A stretch of DNA of 64,000 nt from Sphingopyxis sp. Root154 (GCF_001427105.1 NZ_LMGI01000002.1:973025-1037024), one strand, 5' to 3'; positions 17,615 through 26,200 are shown, counted from the stretch's first letter. Numbers and translations: made by a program. The notes: generated from the sequence alone by a model not told the origin.

Positions 17615-18112
17615 TTAGAGCGAAGTTCTGCGAGACGCCCGGGCGCCGGGCGTCTTCGCCGCTTTCAGACGGCGAACATTGCTATCCACTTGCCGGCTCA
17701 CCGGCGCGAGCGCCGCTGCGCCAAGCTTTGCTGTCGCCTCGACCGAGTTCAGCATGAGGCTGGCATTACGACGGCCCAGATCAGCCAACTCGGCCGCAGT
17801 CGGCAGACGCCCGCGCATCGCCATCGTGCCAAGATGCTGCATATGATCAGACCAGGCCGACTGGCTTTTCCACATGACCGCGGCGACGGCAGAGCTGGCC
17901 CGCGAAAAGGCGTCCATCTTTTCCGGCAGCATCCGGCCCAGCTCGCCATAATTCGCTGCCCATGGCGATTGCACGGCCTCGACAATCAGCGTGCTGCGCG
18001 CCTGAAGAACGCTGTTTGCGCCGTCCAGAGTCTTCATCGTCTGATGACCCGTCCTTTGCATCGCGACACCGGCGGCGGCGAAGCGTTGCCATTGACCGAA
18101 CGGATCAAACAT
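17615..18112 (-). CDS. Phasin-like granule-associated protein
   Basis: The start at 18112 (MFDPFGQW...) overlaps the end of the 64-aa gene by 8 bp and is preferred to one 42 bases upstream. The 165-aa product is all-helical with the phasin pattern: MFDPFGQWQRFAAAGVAMQR, amphipathic helices over residues 30-140 (VWKSQSAW-type), ADLGRRNASLMLNSVEATAK, and a basic tail. Phasins coat polyhydroxyalkanoate granules. This one is the last gene of a Crp/Fnr operon divergent from the cyanophycin genes, so it may coat cyanophycin or mixed granules instead. That idea rests on context only. Confidence 0.7.
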   Translation of the reverse strand: MFDPFGQWQRFAAAGVAMQRTGHQTMKTLDGANSVLQARSTLIVEAVQSPWAANYGELGRMLPEKMDAFSRASSAVAAVMWKSQSAWSDHMQHLGTMAMRGRLPTAAELADLGRRNASLMLNSVEATAKLGAAALAPVSRQVDSNVRRLKAAKTPGARASRRTSL

Positions 18113-18299
18113 CGCTGTCGGTCTTTTGCTTTGTGGCCTCAGCGGCGGCTTCAATCAGGCTCTGGCCCGTGCGCTGCGCCGCGTCAGGGGTCATTGTTTT
18201 GGCGATGCCGTCAGGCCCATCGAGAAAGACAAGGCCCTCTTCAGCGCTGGCGACGCCTGGTTCGGTTTCGGGCTGAAGGTGGGTGGCGGTTAAATTCAT
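18105..18299 (-). CDS. 64-aa protein between the Crp/Fnr and phasin-like genes
   Basis: The product MNLTATHLQPETEPG... carries an ordered middle part, GLVFLDGPDGIAKTMTPDAA, and a helical acidic end. Its ATG overlaps the Crp/Fnr stop (ATGA, 4 bp), and its own stop overlaps the start of the phasin-like gene. Both overlaps imply translational coupling and make a chance frame unlikely. AAAGG lies 8 bp upstream. I do not recognise a family. Confidence 0.65.
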   Translation of the reverse strand: MNLTATHLQPETEPGVASAEEGLVFLDGPDGIAKTMTPDAAQRTGQSLIEAAAEATKQKTDSDV

Positions 18300-19045
18300 G
18301 ATCGGGGCCTTTGTACTGAGGGCAGCGGGTTGGCGTCGTCGTCGATGTAGAGATAGGCGGGATTGAACTGCCCGAGCGCAGTGAGCCTCGCAAGATCGAG
18401 GATTTCGACGAGCGACGAGCGAAACACGCACAGCCCGTCTTCACGCAATTGGCGCATGACGCGGTTCACATGGACCGTCGTGAGGCCGCAAATTTCCGCC
18501 ACATCGGCCTGTGTGAGCCCGAGCGCGAAACGGCGTCCATCGCTGAGGCCTGCCGATACAAGGCGGGCGTTGGTTTCGCACAGAAAATGCGCAACGCGCG
18601 CGTTCGCATCAAGGCGGCCCAGCCGGAACAGCCAGGCGCGATGGATCGCCGCATCGAGCAATGTCGAGAACCAGAGCTTGCGCGTGAGTTCGGGCATCTC
18701 GTCCGCAATCGCTTCGAGTTCGCTGTGCGGCACGATAGCCGCCGTGGCGCCGGTGAGCGTCGCGACGTCATGGTCGAGAACCTTCAGCGGAAAGGCATGA
18801 AGGTCGAGGAAATCGCCGGGAACATGGATGGCAACGAGTTGCCGAAGGCCGCTGCGGTCGTCGAGATAACGGCACATGAACCCCTCGATCAACAGCGTGC
18901 TCTGATCGAGCGGTTCGCCCGCTTTCGCGATGATCTTGCGCGGCTTGTAGGTCCTGACCTCGCTGATCGCGGCCTCGAGGCGGGCCCGCTCCGCCGCTGT
19001 CAGGCTCGCGCCGCGTTTGTCTCTCAGGAAGCGCTCGGTGAACAT
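18296..19045 (-). CDS. Crp/Fnr family transcriptional regulator
   Basis: The start at 19045 (MFTERFLRDKRG...) has GAGGA upstream and gives a 249-aa protein of normal family length; the longer open frame to 19231 is not supported. It has a cyclic-nucleotide-binding-type beta-roll (about residues 25-140, with GEPLDQSTLLIEGFMCRYL and HVPGDFLDLHAF) and a C-terminal winged helix (about 150-225; GLTQADVAEICGLTTVHVNRVMRQLREDG). There is no FNR-type N-terminal Cys cluster, so it is not an iron-sulfur oxygen sensor. It starts a three-gene operon divergent from cphA and is the obvious candidate regulator for both. Confidence 0.9.
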   Translation of the reverse strand: MFTERFLRDKRGASLTAAERARLEAAISEVRTYKPRKIIAKAGEPLDQSTLLIEGFMCRYLDDRSGLRQLVAIHVPGDFLDLHAFPLKVLDHDVATLTGATAAIVPHSELEAIADEMPELTRKLWFSTLLDAAIHRAWLFRLGRLDANARVAHFLCETNARLVSAGLSDGRRFALGLTQADVAEICGLTTVHVNRVMRQLREDGLCVFRSSLVEILDLARLTALGQFNPAYLYIDDDANPLPSVQRPRS

Positions 19046-19145
19046 ATCTGACGATCCTCGCTCTTGGGTTGGGGACGCATCAGTAAGAACTCTGTGCGTC
19101 TTCCTAACGGGCGAGGCGACGGGGTGTTGCATCAGGCCCCCGGCA

Positions 19146-19164
19146 ATCATCATGATGCATGTTA
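19146..19164. promoter_or_regulatory. Repeated motif, copy 1 (Crp/Fnr-cphA intergenic region)
   Basis: This is the first of three matches to ATCRYCATGATSCANGTTA in the window; the others are at 19203-19221 and 26345-26363. It lies 101 bases upstream of the Crp/Fnr start. Its centre holds the palindrome CATCATGATG. The binding factor is unknown. Confidence 0.45.
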
Positions 19165-19202
19165 ACTTCCGCGCTCGCGGTCGCTCAGCCACGCTGCGAA
19201 CA

Positions 19203-19221
19203 ATCGCCATGATCCAGGTTA
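19203..19221. promoter_or_regulatory. Repeated motif, copy 2 (upstream of cphA)
   Basis: This is the second match to the motif, 57 bases from copy 1 in the same orientation, and 54 bases upstream of the cphA start. The position suits control of the divergent promoters. Confidence 0.45.
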
Positions 19222-19275
19222 CATTGCGCAACTGCGCCCTTGCCCTCGCGTTGGCTGATCAACCAGCGAGGCGAT

Positions 19276-22074
19276 ATGACGATGAATGTGAACAATATTT
19301 CGGCTGCGGCGATCCGCACCGGACCGGTCCGCTCGAATATGACTGAAGCGCCCATGCGCGTGCTCGAACGCAGCGTCTATCGCGGGCCACATCTCTACAG
19401 CGCCCGCCCGATGATACGTGTGCGGCTCGACCTCGGGGCGCTCGAGCAATGGCCGACCGATCGGCTGCCGGGATTCGCCGATGCGCTCGTTGCTCAGCTT
19501 CCCGGTCTGAAGAGCCACGGGTGCAGCTATGGCGAACCGGGCGGTTTTTTGAGGCGCATGGACGAGGGAACATGGCTGGGTCATGTCATCGAGCATGTCG
19601 CGATCGAACTGCAGGCGCGCGCCGGTGCAGCCGTCACGCGTGGCAAGACGCGCTCGGCAAAGGGCCACCCGGGCGTATATGACATCCTCTTCTGCTATGC
19701 CGACGAACGAAGCGGGCTTGCTGCGGCGCGCGCCGCGATCGCGCTCGTCGCCACGTTCCTGCCCTCGAAATTCCAGGCGGTCGAAGGTCTCGACCGGCTC
19801 GGCCCGATGCTCGACGCCCGCCCCGGCGACGGCGCCGGGATCGTCGCCCTCCTTCGCAAGATGGTCGTAACCAACGGGCTCGGCCCAAGCACTGCTGCGC
19901 TCGTTGCGGAAGCGCGGCGCCGCCACATCCCGGCGATGCGGCTCGATACCGCCAGCCTCATCCAGTTCGGCACCGGCAGCCGCCAGCGCCGCATCCGCGC
20001 GAGCGTAACGAGCGCAACTTCGCTGATCGGCGCCGAGCTCGCCGCCAACAAACATGCCGCGAAGGAATTGCTGCAGGCGGCTGGATTGCCCGCGCCGCGC
20101 GGAGAAGTGGTACGCACGGCGGAGGAAGCGATGCAGGCCGCGCGGCGGATCGGTTGGCCCGTCGTCATCAAACCGCTCGACGGCAATCAGGGCCGCGGCG
20201 TGACGACCGATCTCAGGTATGAAACTCAGGCGCTCGAAGCTTTCGAACGCGCGGTAGCGATAAGCCGCCGCGTGATCGTCGAGCAGCAGCTTCCCGGCAC
20301 CGACCACCGCCTGCTCGTCGTCGCGGGCGAACTCGTCGCCGTCGCCGAGCGCGTACCCGCGCATGTCATTGGCAATGGCCGCCATTCGATCGAGGATCTC
20401 ATTGGCCTCGTCAACGCCGACCCGCGGCGCGGCGCCGGGCATGAGGCGGTGCTCACGCGGATCCGCATCGATGACGTGCTGCGTCGCTTCCTAGAACAAA
20501 GTGGCGCCAAGCTTTCGGACATTCCGGACGCGGGCGCGCGCATCTGGCTGCGCGGCGCCGCGAACCTGTCGACCGGCGGCACCGCGATCGACCGCACCGA
20601 CGAGGTGCATCCAGACAATATCGCGATCGCGATCCAGGCGGCCGCGACAATCGGGCTCGATGTCGCGGGCATTGACATGATGTCGCCCGATATCAGCCGC
20701 AGCCTCGCCGAGACGGGCGGCGGGATTGTCGAGGTCAACGCGGCGCCGGGCCTGCGCATGCATATCGCGCCGTCCGAAGGGAAGCCGCGCGATGTCGCAG
20801 CGCCGATCATCGCATCGCTCTTTCCCAAAGACGCCAAGAGCCGCATCCCGATCTTTGCGATCACCGGTACCAACGGCAAGACGACGACGGTCCGCATGGT
20901 CGCGAAAATCCTCGCCGAAGCGGGCAAGCGCGTCGGCTTCACAACGACGACCGGCGTTTATGTCGACGGGCGCAAGCAGGTGAAGTCCGATGCCAGCGGT
21001 CCGCAAAGTGCGCGCATGATCCTGCGCAATCCCACCGTCGACGCCGCGGTGTTCGAGACGGCGCGCGGCGGTATCCTGCGCGAAGGCCTCGGCTTCGATG
21101 CATGTGATGTCGGCGCGGTGCTCAACGTCACCGCCGACCATCTCGGCATGAAAGGCATCCACAGCGTCGAGGATCTCGCGCGCGTGAAATCGGTGGTCGT
21201 CGAAAGCGTGAAGCGCAGCGGCTACAGCATCCTCAACGCCGACGATCCGCTCACGGTGAAACTTGCACGCCATGCGCGGGGCAAAATCGTCTGGTTCTCG
21301 GGCTCCGCCAACGCGGTCGAGCGCAATCCGATCCGGGACCATATCGCAGACGGCGGCATGGCCGTGGTGTGCGGGAGCAACTCGATCCTCTTCTACAAGG
21401 ATGGTGAGCGCTTCCCGGTCCTGCCCGCGAGCGATATCCCGGCGACGCTGGGCGGCGCAGCCGAGTTCAATGTTCTCAACGCGCTCGCGGCGGCCGCGAT
21501 GACCGCCGCCTACGGGATCCCGCTTCCGACAATCGCCGCAGGCCTCAGCGCTTTCCAGCCGTCGTTCGAAGATTCCCCGGGCCGGCTGAACATCGTCGAA
21601 GCGCACGGCGTGAAAGTGGTCATCGATTATGCGCACAATCCCGCCGCACTCGACGCGCTGTCTGTTCTCCTCCAAAAGCTGCGCCCGGAGGGCGGCCGCA
21701 TTCTTGGTATGATCGGCTTGCCCGGTGATCGCCGCGACAGCGACCTGCGTGACGTCGGGGCGCAAGCGGCGGGCATGTTTGACGAGATCATGTTCCGCGA
21801 AGGCCCCGACAACCGCGGCCGGGCAATTGGATCGATCAACGCACTAATGGCCGAAGGCGCGCTCGCGGCGGGCAAGGATCCCGCGTCGATCCACTGCCTC
21901 GCCAATGAACATGATGCGACCGACTGCTGTATCGAACGCGCACGGCCGGGCGACATCGTCGTGCTGACCCCGACCGATATCGAAGGAATCTGGGCCCGCG
22001 TTCAAAGGTTCGCGAACAGCCCCCTCTCTGAGCGGAAGGAGCGCAGCGCAATGCTCGGTTTCGCACATGGATAA
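19276..22074 (+). CDS. cphA: Cyanophycin synthetase
   Basis: CphA polymerises L-Asp and L-Arg into cyanophycin with ATP, in the cytosol. The start at 19276 has GAGG 4 bp upstream; 19339 is an alternative closer to the family's usual N-terminus (VLERSVYRGPHLYS). The 932-aa product shows the N-terminal domain (EGTWLGHVIEHVAIELQ), a central ATP-grasp domain (about residues 205-480; VVIKPLDGNQGRGVTTDL, VVEVNAAPGLRMH) and a C-terminal Mur-ligase-like domain. The P-loop GTNGKTTT is near residue 531, and further ligase motifs are ETARGGILR and YAHNPAALDAL. All hallmarks look intact. It is the first gene of cphA-iaaA-cphB, divergent from a Crp/Fnr regulator. Confidence 0.96.
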   Translation: MTMNVNNISAAAIRTGPVRSNMTEAPMRVLERSVYRGPHLYSARPMIRVRLDLGALEQWPTDRLPGFADALVAQLPGLKSHGCSYGEPGGFLRRMDEGTWLGHVIEHVAIELQARAGAAVTRGKTRSAKGHPGVYDILFCYADERSGLAAARAAIALVATFLPSKFQAVEGLDRLGPMLDARPGDGAGIVALLRKMVVTNGLGPSTAALVAEARRRHIPAMRLDTASLIQFGTGSRQRRIRASVTSATSLIGAELAANKHAAKELLQAAGLPAPRGEVVRTAEEAMQAARRIGWPVVIKPLDGNQGRGVTTDLRYETQALEAFERAVAISRRVIVEQQLPGTDHRLLVVAGELVAVAERVPAHVIGNGRHSIEDLIGLVNADPRRGAGHEAVLTRIRIDDVLRRFLEQSGAKLSDIPDAGARIWLRGAANLSTGGTAIDRTDEVHPDNIAIAIQAAATIGLDVAGIDMMSPDISRSLAETGGGIVEVNAAPGLRMHIAPSEGKPRDVAAPIIASLFPKDAKSRIPIFAITGTNGKTTTVRMVAKILAEAGKRVGFTTTTGVYVDGRKQVKSDASGPQSARMILRNPTVDAAVFETARGGILREGLGFDACDVGAVLNVTADHLGMKGIHSVEDLARVKSVVVESVKRSGYSILNADDPLTVKLARHARGKIVWFSGSANAVERNPIRDHIADGGMAVVCGSNSILFYKDGERFPVLPASDIPATLGGAAEFNVLNALAAAAMTAAYGIPLPTIAAGLSAFQPSFEDSPGRLNIVEAHGVKVVIDYAHNPAALDALSVLLQKLRPEGGRILGMIGLPGDRRDSDLRDVGAQAAGMFDEIMFREGPDNRGRAIGSINALMAEGALAAGKDPASIHCLANEHDATDCCIERARPGDIVVLTPTDIEGIWARVQRFANSPLSERKERSAMLGFAHG

Positions 22075-22945
22075 GGGCGATTGGGCGATTATCGTCCATG
22101 GCGGAGCGAAGGCGATCTCGGCAGCGGAAACGGCCGCGCACCGCGCCGGCTGCGCGCGCGCTGTCGAAGCGGGCGCTGAGATTCTCGCGCGCGGAGGCTC
22201 GGCCGTCGATGCCGCGCGGCGCGCAGTTGTCATCTTGGAAGATGATCCGACGTTCAACGCCGGCCAAGGGTCGGTAACCAATGCAGCCGGAGACATCGAG
22301 ATGGACGCCGGGATCATGGATGGCGCGACCCTCGCCATCGGAGCCGTGGGCGCCGTCAATCGCATCGCCAATCCGATCGAAGCGGCGGCTGCGATGCTTG
22401 AAACACCCCCTATCCTTCTCGTCGGCAAGGGAGCCGAGCGCTTTGCCTACAAGCTTGGCCTGCACTGCACGCCGCCCCGGCCGACGCTACCGAAGATCGG
22501 AGTGAGCGGCCATGATACGGTGGGCTGCGTGGCGCGCGATCGCGCTGGTCACATCGCGGCCGCGACCTCGACGGGCGGCATATCCGGCACCGTGCCGGGA
22601 CGCATCGGTGACGCCCCATTGCCCGGTTGCGGCTTTTACGCGGATGATGCGATCGGCGGCGTCTCGCTCTCGGGCGAAGGGGAGGCGATCGCACGAACGC
22701 TGCTCGGCGCGCGCGTTGTCCGCGCGATGGAGGACAAGCCCGCGGCCGAAGCGGTCCAGGATATCCATGCCCCGATGCAGCGGCTCTCCGCCGAAGCGGG
22801 CGTGATCGCGATCGACGCGGCCGGCCGCGTCGGCGCCGCGCACAACAGCGAGAATTTCGCCTTCGCCATCGCTTCGAGCGATCGGGCCGACATCATTGCC
22901 GCCATCCATCAGGATGAACTGAAAGCCGATATCTTAAATGACTGA
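22067..22945 (+). CDS. iaaA: Isoaspartyl peptidase / plant-type L-asparaginase
   Basis: The 292-aa product is an Ntn hydrolase that cleaves itself before a Thr nucleophile, here Thr151 in SGHDTVGCVA. Supporting motifs are WAIIVHGGA at the start, the FNAGQGSVTN block near residue 63 and STGGISGTVPGRIGDAPLPG near 170, which forms the substrate pocket. It hydrolyses beta-Asp-X dipeptides. In this setting the likely substrate is beta-Asp-Arg released by cyanophycinase. It overlaps cphA by 8 bp and cphB by 8 bp, so the three are translationally coupled. Confidence 0.93.
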   Translation: MDKGDWAIIVHGGAKAISAAETAAHRAGCARAVEAGAEILARGGSAVDAARRAVVILEDDPTFNAGQGSVTNAAGDIEMDAGIMDGATLAIGAVGAVNRIANPIEAAAAMLETPPILLVGKGAERFAYKLGLHCTPPRPTLPKIGVSGHDTVGCVARDRAGHIAAATSTGGISGTVPGRIGDAPLPGCGFYADDAIGGVSLSGEGEAIARTLLGARVVRAMEDKPAAEAVQDIHAPMQRLSAEAGVIAIDAAGRVGAAHNSENFAFAIASSDRADIIAAIHQDELKADILND

Positions 22946-23741
22946 TCATTATGGCCCCCTCATCGCCATTGGCGGACATGAGGACAAGGAAGACAAGCGT
23001 ATCATCCTGGGGGCGATCGCCGAACGGCTGAATGGCGGCCGTCTCGTTATCGCCACCGTCGCGAGTCACGAACCCGAAGGTTATTTCGATGCCTATAAGG
23101 ACGCATTCGGCGCGCTCGGCGTCACTGATCTCGTCGAACTTTATGTCGACGATCGCGCCGAGACTAACGACCCGGCGCACAAGGAATTGATCGATGGCGC
23201 GGCGGGAATCTTCTTCACCGGCGGCGACCAGCTTCGCATCGTCAGCCAGCTCGGCGACACGCCGCTAGAGACCGCAGTGCGCGAACTCCATGCGCGCGGC
23301 GGCGTCATCGCCGGAACCTCGGCCGGCGCATCGGCGCAGAGCGAAACGATGCTCATCGGCGGCAGCGACGGCGAATCCTACCGGATCGGCGAACTGCACA
23401 TGGCGCCGGGCCTCGGATTGATCCCCAATGTCATCATCGACCAGCATTTTGCCGAGCGCGGGCGCATCGGGCGTTTGCTGGGAGCCGTCGCGCATAATCC
23501 GCGGATATTGGGGATCGGTATCGATGAGGATAGCGCGATCGTCGTCGAGGGCGAGCGCTTTACCGTGATCGGGTCGGGCGCGGTGACAATCGTCGATGCC
23601 GAACATGTGACGCGGTCGAACGTCGCCGAAGCCAAGCCCAAGCGCGTGCTCTCGATCCACTATGTCACGCTGCACGCGCTGAGCGCGGGCGACGAATTCG
23701 ACCTCGCAACGCGCAAGCCCTGCTCACCTTCCGAAGCGTGA
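22938..23741 (+). CDS. cphB: Cyanophycinase
   Basis: The 267-aa product belongs to the S51-related serine peptidases that degrade cyanophycin to beta-Asp-Arg dipeptides. The nucleophile elbow GTSAGASAQS places the catalytic Ser at residue 128. The segments GAAGIFFTGGDQLRIV and APGLGLIPNVIIDQHFAERGR are typical of the family. The length is normal for intracellular CphB. As the last gene of the operon it completes a cycle of synthesis (CphA), depolymerisation (CphB) and dipeptide cleavage (IaaA). It ends just before a strong hairpin. Confidence 0.95.
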   Translation: MTDHYGPLIAIGGHEDKEDKRIILGAIAERLNGGRLVIATVASHEPEGYFDAYKDAFGALGVTDLVELYVDDRAETNDPAHKELIDGAAGIFFTGGDQLRIVSQLGDTPLETAVRELHARGGVIAGTSAGASAQSETMLIGGSDGESYRIGELHMAPGLGLIPNVIIDQHFAERGRIGRLLGAVAHNPRILGIGIDEDSAIVVEGERFTVIGSGAVTIVDAEHVTRSNVAEAKPKRVLSIHYVTLHALSAGDEFDLATRKPCSPSEA

Positions 23742-23742
23742 C

Positions 23743-23772
23743 GATCGGGCGCGGTGTAAGCCGCGCCCGATC
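23743..23772. terminator. Perfect 12-bp hairpin between convergent cphB and the GntA-like gene
   Basis: GATCGGGCGCGG at 23743-23754 pairs fully with CCGCGCCCGATC at 23761-23772 across a 6-base loop. It starts one base after the cphB stop and ends two bases before the stop of the gene on the other strand, so it can serve both. No long T-tract is present. Confidence 0.75.
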
Positions 23773-23774
23773 GA

Positions 23775-24494
23775 TCAGTCGCCGCGCCCTGTCAGGAAAT
23801 CGCGCGGGGCGGGGACGCCGCTCCGCCCCGAAAAGGGGCAGACCCAGTCGCTACCGACCGCGCGCCCCGAATATTGGCGTGCCTCGGACATGGTGCCGTG
23901 GCGCGCGAGCATCGGATTGACGTCGCCCGCGAGCGCGACATCGCGCGCGAGGATCGTGCTGCGCATCTTGTCATAGACGCCGCTCGCACGAAGTTGTTCG
24001 AACTGGTCGTGGAGGTTGAAGATCAGCGCCGGCCGCTCGAAGCGCCGCGCTGGCCGGCTCGCGCGCGGGTGAAGGCCGACGACGAAAAAAGCCTCGCCGC
24101 CGAAGCTCAGCGAGAAATGCGGATCGCCCGGGTCGGCGCTGACGCGTGGATCGGCCATTTGCCCGTGAAAATCATCCTTTTGCGTTAGCGATTCAAGCCG
24201 CTCCCAAAGGCAGCGTTCGAACCCTTCCTCGTCGAGCCCGCTATCTTCCTCGAACACGACCGCAAGCGAGTGAAATAGGCTCGGTTCGCTTGCATAGGTC
24301 CAAGCCAGATCGAGCAGGTTGGGATAGATGCGCAGGTCGTCCCACGCCGACCGCATGTCACGGCCGACGACGATGCGTATCTGCCCTTTCGCAAGCGCCG
24401 ACTTGGCACCAACGCAAGGAAAGGCGGGATCGCGCACAAAGGCGTCGAAGCGGCGCGCCAGAGGGTGGTCGCGATCGTCAGTTGGTTTCAGCAT
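23775..24494 (-). CDS. YqcI/YcgG family protein (GntA/DcsA-type putative heme-dependent N-hydroxylase)
   Basis: The 239-aa product matches the YqcI/YcgG pattern: FVRDPAFPCVGAKSALAKGQIR near the N-terminus, SLAVVFEEDSGLDEEGFERCLWERL in the middle, SLSFGGEAFFVVGLHPRASRPARRF near residue 130, and FNLHDQFEQLRASGVYDKM followed by an Arg-rich segment. Characterised relatives are heme enzymes that N-hydroxylate guanidino groups: DcsA acts on L-arginine in D-cycloserine synthesis and GntA acts in guanitoxin synthesis. The heme-binding residues cannot be confirmed by eye. It converges on the cyanophycin operon, which stores arginine, so an arginine-derived substrate is an attractive but unproven idea. 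Confidence 0.8.
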   Translation of the reverse strand: MLKPTDDRDHPLARRFDAFVRDPAFPCVGAKSALAKGQIRIVVGRDMRSAWDDLRIYPNLLDLAWTYASEPSLFHSLAVVFEEDSGLDEEGFERCLWERLESLTQKDDFHGQMADPRVSADPGDPHFSLSFGGEAFFVVGLHPRASRPARRFERPALIFNLHDQFEQLRASGVYDKMRSTILARDVALAGDVNPMLARHGTMSEARQYSGRAVGSDWVCPFSGRSGVPAPRDFLTGRGD

Positions 24495-24716
24495 GTGCAG
24501 TAAACCGCTGAATGAGCGGCCAGTTGCCCGCGATTAACTTCGGTTATATCGATTTGCGATTGGCTGGCCCGCGGCGTCGCGGCTGCATCGGCAAGGCGTA
24601 ATCCAGGCGGACAGACCGAGCGGATATCTCATGCCGAGCAGGGCCCATAGGAAACCAAGCGAGCCGACAAGGGTTCGATGAGAAGACATGCCTCACCGAC
24701 CTTGGGAAAGAAAAAT

Positions 24717-25403
24717 ATGGAATTGCTGAGCCCCGATCTGTTCTGGCCGATCCTGGGCGCCGTCGTCGCGGGCGCGGTCATCGGCGCCGAGCGGGAATAT
24801 CGGGCGAGCCCCGCGGGGCTGCGCACCCATATTCTCGTCGGGCTCTCCTGCTGCCTGCTGATGCTTTCGGCCGTTCACCAGATGGCATGGCTCAACGACG
24901 CCCCTGTCGAGGTCGTGCGGATCGATCCCGTCCGCATGGCGCATGGCATTTTGACGGGCATCGGCTTTCTGTGCGGCGGCGTGATTTTTCGCGAGGGCCT
25001 GAACGTGCGCGGGCTCACCACCGCGGCCTCGCTCTGGATGACCGCGACGCTCGGCATCCTGTTCGGGATCGGCTTTTACGAGCTGGCGATATTTGGAGCG
25101 GCGGCAACGCTGCTCGTCCTCGCGGCCGTCTCGATCACCGAGAAGCGCGCCCCGCAACGCCGCGTCGTGCATCTCAAGGCGCGCTATCGCCGATCCGACG
25201 CGGAAGGCGCGCAGGCGTTCGGGGCGCTGCTCGCGGGCCATGGCCTCGCCTTCATCACGATCGAGCAACTCCTCGCCGACGACATCATGGAATATGGCGC
25301 GATCGCCAATGGCTATGACGAGGAGCGCGGCGAACGGCTCGCCACGGCGCTGTCTTCCGATGCCAGGGTGATCGGTTTCGAAATCCGGCCCCAGCAAGCA
25401 TAG
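24717..25403 (+). CDS. MgtC/SapB family membrane protein
   Basis: The start at 24717 (MELLSPDLFW...) has GGGAAAGA upstream and is preferred to 24678. The 228-aa product opens with the MgtC signature: several short membrane helices with VVAGAVIGAEREYRASPAGLRTHILVGLSCCLLML. Then come IDPVRMAHGILTGIGFLCGGVIFREGLNVRGLTTAASLWMTATLG and a cytosolic C-terminal domain of about 85 residues. MgtC proteins affect Mg2+ stress survival, ATP synthase and acid tolerance; the precise activity varies by member. It begins a run of stress-type genes on the plus strand. Confidence 0.9.
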   Translation: MELLSPDLFWPILGAVVAGAVIGAEREYRASPAGLRTHILVGLSCCLLMLSAVHQMAWLNDAPVEVVRIDPVRMAHGILTGIGFLCGGVIFREGLNVRGLTTAASLWMTATLGILFGIGFYELAIFGAAATLLVLAAVSITEKRAPQRRVVHLKARYRRSDAEGAQAFGALLAGHGLAFITIEQLLADDIMEYGAIANGYDEERGERLATALSSDARVIGFEIRPQQA

Positions 25404-25510
25404 GCGCCGCCGGCCCGCGGCATGCGATTAGCGCGACAAAACGACTGATCCATATCAATCGGGCAACCATGGCCGCGCCCTTCCGTTTCTTCACCGAAGA
25501 GGAGAAGATA

Positions 25511-25798
25511 ATGGCAGCAGCACAACAACCCGGCAAAACATCGGGCTTCGGCAAATTTCTGGGCGTCGCCGTACTCGGCGCGATCTATTGGTTTACGCGC
25601 AAGACCGAACCGAAATTCCCTAAGGATGACAATCATTCGGCGGCCTTTGCCGACAGCGAAACCGACCGCGAAAATTTCGACCAGACGCGCTCGGCGGGTC
25701 CCGATGGGATGCGCAGCGACGCACGGCGAACATGGGACAGCGTCGATCAGGCGGCCGACGAATCTTTCCCCGCGAGCGATCCACCCTCGACTTACTGA
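25511..25798 (+). CDS. Small membrane-anchored protein with DESFPASDPPS tail
   Basis: GAGGAGAA precedes the ATG at 25511, which fits better than the in-frame ATG at 25469. The 95-aa product has one short hydrophobic segment (FLGVAVLGAIYWFTRK, about residues 16-31), an acidic middle and a C-terminal VDQAADESFPASDPPSTY. That last motif is recurrent at the ends of small proteobacterial proteins of unknown function. It lies 38 bp upstream of the next small gene. Confidence 0.65.
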   Translation: MAAAQQPGKTSGFGKFLGVAVLGAIYWFTRKTEPKFPKDDNHSAAFADSETDRENFDQTRSAGPDGMRSDARRTWDSVDQAADESFPASDPPSTY

Positions 25799-25836
25799 CA
25801 CGCCGAACGTTCGAGCCCGAACCAAAGGAGATTTCG

Positions 25837-26154
25837 ATGACCGACAAAGCCCCCACGCCCGGCTCGCTCCCGCCCCAAAAGGTCGAGGACCGCGAGAATG
25901 TCGGGACGGTTCTCCCCGATGATTATCCGAAAAAGGAACGCGAAGACGGTGACCTCACCGGCGCCTCGAACCGCGGCCGCCGCGCAAACAAGGTCGGCAG
26001 CGGCCCCGTAACCGGCAGTGGCGCGGGCGCGGGCGGTGGCGGAAATCCCGAAGATTATGACTCGGATACGCAGGCCGGCGGCGGCCATAAGCCGATACGC
26101 ACTGATAACGGACCGAAAACGGGAGCCGATGCTCCGGTAGGCGGAAGCCGCTAA
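25837..26154 (+). CDS. Small disordered Gly/Asp-rich protein
   Basis: A strong AAAGGAG lies 6 bp before the ATG at 25837. The 105-aa product is hydrophilic and low in complexity: an N-terminal KVEDRENVGTVLPDDYPKKE, a Gly/Ala run (GSGAGAGGGG) and an HKPIRTDNGPKTGADAPVGG tail. It is probably intrinsically disordered and soluble. The lack of hydrophobic core is typical of stress-induced hydrophilins, but that is only an analogy. It probably shares a transcript with the gene upstream. Confidence 0.6.
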   Translation: MTDKAPTPGSLPPQKVEDRENVGTVLPDDYPKKEREDGDLTGASNRGRRANKVGSGPVTGSGAGAGGGGNPEDYDSDTQAGGGHKPIRTDNGPKTGADAPVGGSR

Positions 26155-26200
26155 TTCCTAAGCCATATGAACGGCGAACGATGTTGACCTCGCCGCTCCA

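Noticed and set aside
20491..21765. 424-codon minus-strand frame inside cphA
   Set aside because: It is antisense to the conserved ligase domains and is of the His/Arg/Asp-rich type typical of GC-rich shadow frames.
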